From Lyophyllum atratum (Eukaryota > Basidiomycota > Agaricomycetes > Agaricales > Lyophyllaceae), in contig JACGCN010000005.1 of the NCBI GenBank assembly GCA_014905825.1, forward strand, positions 1,364,001-1,428,000: DNA of 64,000 nucleotides, written 5' to 3'. A program made the translations under genes and the position numbers. The notes under the pieces were generated by a model. It was not told where the DNA came from. It did no database searches and saw only the letters and a program-made list of their open reading frames with translations. Positions 1-9,330 of the stretch are shown one piece after another (the stretch's first letter is position 1; the number at the start of each line of letters is the position of its first letter).

Positions 1-602
1 CGCATCATGGCAGCGGCGGGTGAGCTGGAGGCTGGTATCGAGTCCAATGTTGGCTGTCCGTTGGGAGGTATGCATCGCGGTATGTAAGGTGGGCCCGAAA
101 GTCGCGAAAAGCGCCCGTCGGCCGCAGCCAAGGAGGTACATGGGAGGAGCTCGGGAGGAGAATACAACGCACCGTGATGGTAATGATTCCCCATCATATC
201 TCGTCCCTCCATCGTCGTTATCTTAAGCAAAGAGCGGCGGGTGCATCGATGGTAAATCTGTTTTGATCAGTATTGCAAGCCTTTCCAACACGACATAACC
301 GGCACCTGTTTTTAGATCATCAGCTTAGGACTATGTATGAACATAGATCAAGCATTACTACATACTGTATCTGTTTGTGACGACGTCGCAATGTCAATTG
401 TGCTGGGAGCTGATGGGTGGGAGCTGTGGGAGTTTGAGAGTTGGCGGCATTTGGCACTTGTGTACGCATTTGGCATCCGGCTGCACGGTGCCCGGGTGCC
501 CGAGCAAGGGATGGGAACATCATACCAAATTGGTAGTGGCTGTGCGTGTTATGTGTTATGTGGGACATAACCATCGACGGGCATAACACATGAGCCGGAT
601 GA
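1..602. repeat. Direct repeat copy A (right part of a TIR element, cut by window edge)
   Basis: This stretch is repeated, identically as far as I can read, at 1304-1905, which gives a period of 1303 bp. It represents the right-hand part of the element described at 603-1899. The inverted-repeat end is at about 572-596 and is followed by GGATGA (597-602). The left part lies outside the window, so the number of units in the tandem is unknown. No convincing protein is encoded. The identity of the copies suggests a recent duplication, or possibly an assembly artefact. Confidence 0.9.
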
Positions 603-1899
603 GGCTCACATGTTATGTCCGTCGATGATTCAAGTTTTTCAAGTTCGAATTTCGCGGTATTATGGGGTGTTATGTGCTCTGGTACCTGTAAGGTTATGTA
701 GCCTAGCTAGTTTGAGCGCACGTGTAAGCTGCTGCTTCTCCCATGCTCTGAGTTCGAGTCCCTCGAAATGCTTTTGTTTTGCACTAATCCTGTGGGCAGA
801 CCATGGATTGGTTTTAGTTGAAGGGTTCAGTTTAGACATGAGAGCAGCTGACTGTCGTGTTACGGTTTTATCTGATGTGCGCCGGGAGAGCGAGCACCGA
901 GCGAGACGTCGAGCACGATGATTACGAGGGCACATGATAACTTAGCATGGTCACCTCGTAAATTAGCGAGCTACAACTACAGAAGAAGCAAGACTACATA
1001 TCGCCCAGGGCTACAAGTATGGAGGGAAATAGGTAGACTAGACGGCGACACTAGAAACACACAACGCAAAGGGAATTCAAACCGCGGGGGAAGTACGTGG
1101 TGAGATCCCCCACAAAATCCAAAACGAACGAAGAAGACATCTCAAGTCCCCGGTCCATCCCTCCGTCACACGGACATATGGCATCTCTCCTCCCTCTCCT
1201 GTTCTCCTACTCGCGTACCCGGCCGGTCCAAACCATATCCATGCCCAACGTCTTGATGGTCCCGGAGAGCGCCTTGCGGGGATGCCACTCGGGACATGGT
1301 GAGCGCATCATGGCAGCGGCGGGTGAGCTGGAGGCTGGTATCGAGTCCAATGTTGGCTGTCCGTTGGGAGGTATGCATCGCGGTATGTAAGGTGGGCCCG
1401 AAAGTCGCGAAAAGCGCCCGTCGGCCGCAGCCAAGGAGGTACATGGGAGGAGCTCGGGAGGAGAATACAACGCACCGTGATGGTAATGATTCCCCATCAT
1501 ATCTCGTCCCTCCATCGTCGTTATCTTAAGCAAAGAGCGGCGGGTGCATCGATGGTAAATCTGTTTTGATCAGTATTGCAAGCCTTTCCAACACGACATA
1601 ACCGGCACCTGTTTTTAGATCATCAGCTTAGGACTATGTATGAACATAGATCAAGCATTACTACATACTGTATCTGTTTGTGACGACGTCGCAATGTCAA
1701 TTGTGCTGGGAGCTGATGGGTGGGAGCTGTGGGAGTTTGAGAGTTGGCGGCATTTGGCACTTGTGTACGCATTTGGCATCCGGCTGCACGGTGCCCGGGT
1801 GCCCGAGCAAGGGATGGGAACATCATACCAAATTGGTAGTGGCTGTGCGTGTTATGTGTTATGTGGGACATAACCATCGACGGGCATAACACATGAGCC
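603..1899. mobile_element. Putative non-autonomous TIR element, ~1.3 kb
   Basis: The left end (603-627) and right end (1875-1899) are imperfect inverted repeats of 25 bp, beginning GGCTCA and containing TGTTATG followed by CCGTCGATG, with only about three mismatches. GGATGA occurs directly before the left end (597-602) and directly after the right end (1900-1905), which looks like a 6-bp target duplication or the join of a tandem unit. Motifs related to TTATGT recur near both ends. No transposase frame is visible, so if it is a transposon it depends on another copy. LTR identity is less likely because the inverted ends are long and no primer-binding site or polypurine tract is visible. The superfamily is not assigned. 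Confidence 0.6.
699..761 (+). other. tRNA-like Pol III A-box/B-box pair (SINE-like head or tRNA relic)
   Basis: TAGCCTAGCTAG at 699-710, followed by TTTGAGCGC, matches the A box and D-arm layout of a tRNA. AGTTCGAGTCC at 751-761 matches a B box at normal tRNA spacing. The acceptor and T stems do not pair properly, so this is not a working tRNA gene. It could be a tRNA-derived SINE head inside the TIR element, or chance. Confidence 0.4.
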
Positions 1900-1905
1900 G
1901 GATGA
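1304..1905. repeat. Direct repeat copy B, identical to 1-602
   Basis: This is the right-hand 602 bp of the second unit. Similarity to copy A stops after GGATGA at 1905, where single-copy DNA leading into the OPT gene begins. Confidence 0.9.
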
Positions 1906-2039
1906 CCTAATGGAGTTCTAATCTGTCTCTCACAACGCCAACGGCTGTGTTCACCCAGGTACCATGAATCTCGCAGGTTGGCTGAAGTCAGTTTTGTATC
2001 CATATTATGAGTCTATCACTAATTTTCTTATCATCCCAG

Positions 2040-4499
2040 GCCCGGCCTTGGTCTCGGGTCGACTTCACAGCCCGAGTTCACCCTTAGAGCAGTCTGTTTG
2101 GGCCTCGCTATTGGATGCCTGATTTGCTTCACCAATTTGAGCTTGGGGCTACAGTCTGGATGGATTTCCATGTGCGTAGAATGCTGCTCCTTAGCGCGAA
2201 GCTCGGTGTGCCTAACGTCGGCTACAGGATGTCAATACAGTCTGCTCTCATTGGTTTCCTGGTCTCTCGCCTGCTCCCCGTACCACTCACCCCTCAGGAG
2301 ATCATTGTTGTGCAAACAACTGCCGTAGCTACTGGAACGATGCCACTTGCCGCAGGCTTTGTAGGGATTCTTCCAGCATTGAGCTTGCTGAGCGAAGAGC
2401 GTGATGGTGTACCGCCTATTCACCTCACCTGGCTTTCAGCTGTAGGCTGGTCGTGCGGTGTTGCATTCTTCGGGTAACTTATTCTCGATTCGCTTGCTGC
2501 ACATATTGATCATTATACACAGGGTATTCCTTTCGCCTCCTCTACGAACGCAAGTGGTCTGTAGCTTATCTCAAATACTACTCTGATGGTTCAACGCTCA
2601 GTTTAATCCTTTCAGATCATCGAAGAGAAACTTACTTTTCCATCTGGGACAGCCACGGCCCAGCTCATATCGGTCTTACATAAACTCCCTCCACCAGACA
2701 CGACCGTGGGCCATAGTAGAGGGTATACCCATATAAACCCTGAAGATGACATTCCTCACGACGAAGGATCCCGAGGGCCGACGACAACAGACGACGAAAT
2801 CGATGATGAACACGAGAATGAGGAAAGGGGAGCTGTGGAACATGATGGCTGGCATTCCCTTTCTTGGAGTTTTGCCGCTTCAGCATTATTGACTGTAAGG
2901 AGAATTTTGAGAATCCGTATTTCATGAAGCTGAAGGCGTCATAGCTCTTTGCCTACTTTTTCCCAGTTACGTTCACTATCCCGCTCTTTGGAACTTACCT
3001 TGCTCGAGAATGGCTTTGGTACTTCACTCCCAGCCTCTCCTATGTTGGACAAGGTTCGTTAATAATGCACATCGCACATAATTAATTAACCTACTGTCTA
3101 GGCATCATCATGGGCTTCCCGACGACGTTAAGTATGAACCTCGTAAGTTGTAGGCATCAATGTTACGACTTTTCTCACGGCGCATACCAGGGCATGTTTG
3201 TCGGGTGGGCAGTCTTGTCCCCACTTGCTAAGCTTTCGGGCTGGGCTCCTGGTCCTGTCGGTGATATGGCCACTGGAGCCCGGGGATGGATCCTTTGGAC
3301 GTCTCTAGGTATTATGTGTGCCGATAGTTTTGTCTCCCTGTTACCGGTGGCATTCGATTACGTCGCCGACCTTGTCGCGAAGTGTGGCAAGGATTACTCA
3401 GCTATCGATGCGCGTAGACAGGACAATCATGAAACTGAAACGGAGGATCGCCTAGTTCCTATGTCATGGGTCTTGATTGGGTTGGTTTCGAGCATCGCTA
3501 TTGGGACTGTTCTTGTATGGGCCGTTTTTGGGCATGAGGGCATCAAGCCATGGGCCACCGTCCTTGGTTTCATACTTGGGGGCATGCTAAGTATCTTTGG
3601 GTACGTGCATAGAATAAACCAGAGTCCCCTTCTCATCTCTTAACCAGAGTTCGAGCCCTTGGGGAAACCGACTTGAATCCGGTATCTGGTCTGGGGAAGA
3701 TTTCACAATTGCTTTTCGCTTGGATACAGCCAGGCAATATCGTCGCCAACATCATCGCTGGTGGGGTGACTGAAGCAGGTGCACAGCAGTAAGGTCATCC
3801 TCCTTGAATGCTTGGTATGGGTGCTAATAATCCGAAGGGCTGGGGATCTCATGCAAGACTTGAAAACGGGCCATCTATTACATGCTTCACCTCGAGCACA
3901 GTTCTTTGCGCAACTTATCGGGTCCTCTGTATCCATTTTAGTAACGACAACCGCATTCACTCTCTACAACCGTGCCTACGTCATCCCGGGCCCCTCTTTC
4001 CCCGCTCCTACTGCTTATGTCTGGCTTAGTCTTGCTCGCCTCCTCCGTGCGTAGAGCTTTATCTTTCTATCGTTAACAACAGATTTAACTTTGAATCACG
4101 TATGTAGGGGATGGCCAATTGCCGGAGAACAGTGCATTGTTCATGATAGCCTTTTCCTTGGTTTTTGGCACACTATCCACGATACGAACGATCGCGGGCA
4201 GAAGACAACACTGGATTACCAAATGGATTCCCTCTGGAGTTGCTTTCGCCATTGGTTTCCTGAATACGCCCTCTTTTTCCATCGCACGCCTACTGGGAGG
4301 GATCGCAGAATACGTGTATCGCACAAGGTTTGCCAAGGATAAGAGTGATATCCGGATCATTGTCATAGCCAGCGGGTTTGTGCTTGGGGAAGGAGTGGTC
4401 AGTATTGTGTCGTTGATCCTCCAGATATCTGGTATTCGTGCTGTCAGCTGTTGGGGGTGTGGACATAGTCTCTGTGGTGGATGTCCCTCAATTCTTTAG
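2040..4499 (+). CDS. OPT-family transmembrane transporter (oligopeptide/metal-chelate), 5' end unresolved
   Basis: A polytopic plasma- or organelle-membrane transporter of the OPT superfamily, whose members move small peptides, glutathione or metal chelates with protons; the substrate here is unknown. Visible family blocks are GLQSGW near the first helix (about 2140-2165), FPSGTATAQL (about 2640), IIMGFPTTLSMNL (about 3105-3140), ALGETDLNPVSG (about 3655) and the C-terminal Cys-rich CWGCG...CGGCP. Exons are separated by short introns, for example 2172-2227 and 2474-2522, and joining them keeps the frame. The first recognisable exon starts after an acceptor at 2039. No in-frame ATG lies between the TIR element's end (1899) and this exon, and the frame meets TGA at the element border. 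The 5' end is therefore either further upstream or lost. The stop is at 4497-4499. Confidence 0.85.
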
Positions 4500-4729
4500 A
4501 CTATATGTGTTTTTAATAATATCGATCATGACTATCGCTGCGGAATAGCACCTCGAAACAATCGCCACGTTGGCTCCACGTCAATCATGCATGGCCTTTC
4601 GACCGGGTGTTTTGAATTACTTAGATACATAATACATGGACTGAAAGCGAGGCTGCTGCATTCACTATCAATTCTTTCCTCCAAACTTATTTACTTCGAC
4701 ATTGACTGCTATCATCACCACCAACCAAA

Positions 4730-5779
4730 ATGTCGCGCCTGGAGCTCGCCAAGATCCCAGCTCTCACGTTTTACAAAGATCATCTCACAACCGCACGCCG
4801 TACAAGTCCTATTCCACAACTAGTATGTAAGGGCGCCCCATGCAAGCTCTACCAGCCAGAAGTCGTGCGCTGTGTCAGCCTGCCAGGAGGATATGGGACG
4901 GAGGTTGATTGGAAGGTGAGATGATGTCTCCTCCATGTATGAGTCGGCAATTCTGATGGTAGGGCATGTATGTAGTGTGAAGCAGACCTACCGGAAGCAC
5001 TTCGCTTCGGACGAGTAGAAGTTGGATGTGAGGGCTGGTCGAAACCAGGAGATCCATACGTTCTGAAGGGTACGTCTACTTGTTCTATAACACGATATCC
5101 AGAACTCACGCTCTACGATATCTCAGGCTCCTGCTCCTTGGAATATCGACTCGTCCAAGTTCCAGGTGTCCTTCGTGACACAAACGAGTCTCCAATCAAG
5201 AAGCTGCAATGTGAGTAAAGATTGTAGCGGTAACATCAGCTACTAAGAAGGATCGGACACCCAGCCTACGATCTCTCAGCAATAATCTTCTCCGTTATCT
5301 GGGTTGCATTCCTCGTCTTCATCCTCTACAACTTCTTCCTCTCCTGTTTCCGCCGTAACAGCGCCGCCCGAGCGACACAAGCTCCTCGACCACCTGCCGG
5401 CCCTCGTCCTGGTACCCCTGGTGGTTGGTTCCCTGGAGGAATGGACGATAATCAGGAAAACCAGCCTCCCCCACCGCCCTACTCGAAAAATGCGAATACC
5501 GGAGAACCAGCGAGACAAGGATGGAGACCCGGTTTTTGGACGGGAGCAGCTATTGGTGGGGCCCTCAACCACCTCTACAACCGAAATCAGGCGCAACCCC
5601 AGCCCCAACCCCAGCCTAGGCGGTCCGTCTGGGATTGGGAACGTCCCCAATCTCGGCCATCTATATTCGGCGGGAGGCCTGCAGCCAGGACGTCCGGATC
5701 TGACGACCGAGGTGAAGGATCTTCCAACCTCGGATCAATGAGACGGAGCACGGGACTAGGTGGTTCGAACGTACGCTGA
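4730..5779 (+). CDS. SARAF: SARAF-like ER membrane protein (store-operated Ca2+ entry regulator family)
   Basis: Four exons (4730-4915, 4976-5069, 5127-5211 and about 5265-5779) encode a protein with the SARAF luminal region, including IPALTFYKD, ARRTSPIPQLVCKG, VRCVSLPGG, CEADLPEALRFGRVEVGCEGW and the GDPYVLKGSC block with paired cysteines. A single transmembrane helix follows (IIFSVIWVAFLVFILYNFF), then a cytosolic tail rich in Pro, Gly, Gln and Arg. In animals SARAF is an ER protein that tunes STIM/Orai calcium entry; fungi carry the same fold but the role there is not established. The start has a good context (accaaaATG) but gives no obvious signal peptide, so an upstream leader exon may be missing. 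Confidence in the family is high. Confidence 0.85.
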
Positions 5780-6422
5780 TCCTGTACGTATGTCCTGCGT
5801 GCAAGTTGCTGTTGATCTATTTATGCAAGAGATTTCCTTACTTTATGAAGACTGTACTATGTATGTTTGTAATACACTGCCTCCTGGATGGTCGTGAGTT
5901 CATTTAATCCTTGTTCTCGACCCGATGTTTGTCCGCTTGACCTTTCGTGGCCGCATTTACTGGCGCAAGACCTAGGTGTCTCATCCCGTGCAGTATACCC
6001 CAGGAAGCGATTTCGGACAATTTGATCAACGGACTGATATGCGGATATCTTGGAAGCCTGGAAGGTCACCGAAGTAGACGAGGTTAAACCTCGGTTCGCG
6101 TTCAACGATTTGGACTGACATTCATATTTGAACCTTGTGTCACTCTGGTACCCTTGGCATTCCGCTCGGACAAATCGATGCGTTCATCTTCCTTTTGGCT
6201 AAATCAAGGCGAATACTCGTACAACATTGTTCTTACGAAGAAGAACATCCCTGGCTACTCGGGTGCTATATGCTCGGCAGACGTCGATGCAGCAACGGAC
6301 ATGTGATGCGCACCCATGTTACCGCTTTCGTGGATATATTTCGGCTGAATGACGGAGGTCCTTCGTGAAGGGTATTTAAACAAGTCACGAAATGCGTCGG
6401 CATCTCCTCATCTAACACCAAA
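5780..6422. other. Intergenic; GH5 promoter at its right end
   Basis: This 643-bp stretch contains no frame with family resemblance or plausible splice structure. It should hold the SARAF 3' UTR and the endoglucanase promoter, whose TATA-like TATTTAAA is at 6373-6380. Confidence 0.6.
6373..6380 (+). promoter_or_regulatory. TATA-like box of GH5 endoglucanase
   Basis: TATTTAAA lies 43 bp before the start codon at 6423, consistent with a core promoter and a very short 5' UTR. No regulator-binding site is claimed. Confidence 0.5.
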
Positions 6423-8523
6423 ATGAAATCTTCATTGTCAGCGTTCGCGTCTCTGGCTGTACTCATTACGCTCGGCGGTAGGGCAGCAGCCGTCGCCGTC
6501 TGGGGCCAATGTGGCGTATGGCATGCCGCTTCACCTAGTACTCTTGTGCTTAACTTTGATTTTCAGGGAATCAACTACTCCGGGGATACAACTTGTGCCG
6601 CGGGTTCGACGTGTATCGTTGTGAATGACTGTATGTGGAACCGAGTTGTACCCACTTCTAAAATGGCTGATACTGTGCCGCAGACTACTGGCAGTGCCAG
6701 CCCGGATCCGCTACCACTACTACCCCTGGCGGAGGCACCTCTACCTCGACCGCTCCTCCCACATCCACTAACCCTGCTGGCTGCACCGGCACCTTGACCA
6801 AGTTCAAATACTTTGGTGTCAACCAGTCTGGCGCCGAATTTGGAAACACCAAAATTCCTGTGAGAGTCGCGACGTTGTACCTCTCTTCATTGGCTGACAG
6901 ATCGTTATAGGGAGTGTTGGGGACCGATTACACCTGGCCTGCTACATCTTCCATAGACGTGCGTTTAGTTGCGTTCCATGTAGACTGGTACTTACGACTG
7001 AAATCACATCTAGTACTTCGTCGGCCAAGGCTTCAACACCTTCCGCGTCCCCTTCCAGCAGGAGCGGATCAGCCCCCCTGCCAATGGCCTCACTGGCGCC
7101 TTCGACGCCACGTATTTGAACGGTCTGAAGACGGTGAGCAGCACAGGTCCGTTTGCAAAGTGGGATGCTAACGCACGAAGAAATAGATCGTGAACTACAT
7201 CACCAACAAGGGTGCCTACGCCATCATTGAGCGTATGTTTTGTGCTAGAAACGCCGGACGGATATCGTTGACAACTTTCTGCAGCCCATAACTTCATGCG
7301 CTACAACGGTGCCGTCATCACCAGCACAGCCAAGTAAGTCACATGTACCTGCAGGGAGAATCCTTGGTACTAGCTTCCAGACATGTAGGTCACCGAAAAA
7401 ATAAATGTATTCTTGTTGACATTTCTACAGGGTGGAAGAACTTGGCCAACGAATTTGTAAGTACAGCCTCAGACTAGTCGCGTGTCCTAGAATCAGAATA
7501 TTGCTTCCAGAAATCTAACAGCAGGGTTATTTTCGGTGATCATTTCTTATGCTTTCCGGATGTCCCATCTGCTAACCAGTCTGGCTGAAGATATCATGAA
7601 CGAGCCCAACGGCATCGACGCTCAGACCGTATTCAACCTGGTAAATACAAAACCGCCAAAATAGCATATGTCAGCTCCTTGATCATGTCTTGCAGAATCA
7701 AGCTGCCGTCAACGGTATCAGGTCTAGTGGTGCCACAAGTCAGCTGATTACTGTCGAGGGTAAGTTGCTTGGACATCTGTGGTAGATGGTTTACTTATGT
7801 ACCCTCAATTTCAGGAACCTGTGAGTGCTAGTGTGTACTCTTTATAGAGGTCTCGGCTCATCACGACATGATTCATAGCGTGGACAGGAGCATGGTGTAC
7901 GTCAAATAGTTCGTTCGTTGAAATGACCATGGACTCACCTAACATTAGCCTGGACTTCCTCTGGAAACTCTAACGTCTTCGGCGCCATCAAAGACCCCAA
8001 CAACAATGTTGCCATTCGTACGTTCAGGACATCCTTTACTCTAGGCCTTCCCAGAAATGCTGACCTTCTACCAGAGATGCATCAATACCTTGACTCCGAC
8101 AGTTCTGGTACATCGGCAACCTGTGTGTCCTCCACCATTGGTGCTGAACGTCTGGCCGCCGCCACCGCTTGGCTCAAGGCCAATAACCTCAAGGGATTCT
8201 TGGGTGAGATCGGTGCTGGCTCCAACGCTCAGTGCATCTCTGCCGTCAAGGGAGCCCTTTGCTCCATGCAACAATCTGGTGTCTGGATCGGTCAGTCATC
8301 TCTCACTGATTCTAGGCAGTCTCTGATTAAGTTCTATGCTACCAGGCGCTGCATGGTGGGCCGCCGGTCCCTGGTGGGGAACTGTAAGTACTGAATCGTA
8401 ATCATCCGCTTCATGTTCATTGAAGGTGTTTTTCATTAAAATCAGTACTTCCAATCGATCGAGCCTCCCAATGGCGCTGCCATCTCCCAGATCCTTCCCC
8501 AAGCCCTCAAGCCCTTCTTGTAG
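6423..8523 (+). CDS. Secreted CBM1-GH5 endo-beta-1,4-glucanase
   Basis: An extracellular cellulase that should cut internal beta-1,4-glucan bonds. Eighteen exons join to 1197 nt (398 aa plus stop), a multiple of three. The order is a signal peptide (MKSSLSAFASLAVLITLGG, cleavage near AAA-V), an N-terminal CBM1 cellulose-binding knot (WGQCGG...GDTTCAAGSTC...YYWQCQPG), a short Thr/Pro/Gly linker, and the GH5 (subfamily-5-like) barrel. The barrel shows RVPFQQER, EPHNFMRYNG, the acid/base Glu in DIMNEPNG, HQYLDSD, and the nucleophile Glu in GFLGEIGAG, then WWAAGPWW near the C terminus. Several exons are tiny: 11 nt at 7374-7384, 6 nt at 7815-7820 and 18 nt at 7879-7896. All known catalytic residues are present. 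Confidence 0.95.
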
Positions 8524-9330
8524 ATTGTTATTTCTGCTTAGCTACGTAGTTCTGCACATACCGCCAATGTACACAAAATACATCAATTGTTTCCTCTCAT
8601 CGCGACCTGGTCTTACTTGAGCGACCAATGTGAGTCAGAGACGTTGGCTCCACGAAGTCTTGTGAACGAAATACGTCGATACTCGGATTGATACTGTTTA
8701 GAAAGGAACCCCTGGGATGTTAGGCATCAGGTGTTTGCGGAAGCGTACAAAGGCCAAGCATCCAGATATCCAGGGACGGCGGCCGTCAAAGTTCTTATCG
8801 GCTTCCCACTCCGCCGCTCTTTACGTTTCTCCTGGGTAAAATGGAATAGACCTGCCATAATTCGCTCTATAAAACTCCAACCAACGAGGCGGGGCGGCGC
8901 GGGGTAAGAGGATCAACCTGATGAACATGCATGTGCTGCGCATTGACATGGCACGATTTCCACAGCCCCGACCACGATTCAGAGTGATATCACAAGATCC
9001 GAGCTTGATAAGACTGTTTGAGCGAATGATACATGTGTCGTCAACGTTCCTGTACTTGGATGCTGGGTGATGTGACCTCGTTGCAATAAGCGGTGCTGCT
9101 GTATTTAGACTTTTTCCACGCTCTTGCCTCCTGGCATGAACACGGGGCTCATGCACTAGATGTTACAAACAAGTCATGGCCGGTTACTCTCTATAAAAAT
9201 CGACATCCCCCCTGGCGCTGAACTTGACATTTATACCCCGCGTTCAACCATCAACGTTACCAATCCTAGTCCCATCCTCATATCCGACAACACATACCCA
9301 ACAACCTAACCTCCTACATCTACACCCGCC
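8524..9330. other. Intergenic; promoter of first MFS gene
   Basis: Between the GH5 stop and the MFS start I see no recognisable gene. TATAAAAA at 9192-9199 and the pyrimidine/CA-rich leader after it probably belong to the downstream transporter. Confidence 0.6.
9192..9199 (+). promoter_or_regulatory. TATA box of MFS transporter 1
   Basis: TATAAAAA occurs about 130 bp before the ATG at 9331, followed by a CA- and CT-rich leader typical of fungal 5' UTRs. Confidence 0.45.

Noticed and set aside
692..771. Functional tRNA gene
   Set aside because: A and B boxes are good, but acceptor and T stems fail to pair.
1..1905. LTR retrotransposon or TRIM with 602-bp LTRs
   Set aside because: Ends lack the TG...CA boundary at the repeat borders, there is no primer-binding site or polypurine tract, and long inverted ends fit a TIR element better.
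6423..8523. Carbohydrate-degradation gene cluster around GH5
   Set aside because: Neighbours are a SARAF-like protein, an MFS transporter and MED19; the laccase-like and GMC genes are tens of kilobases away.
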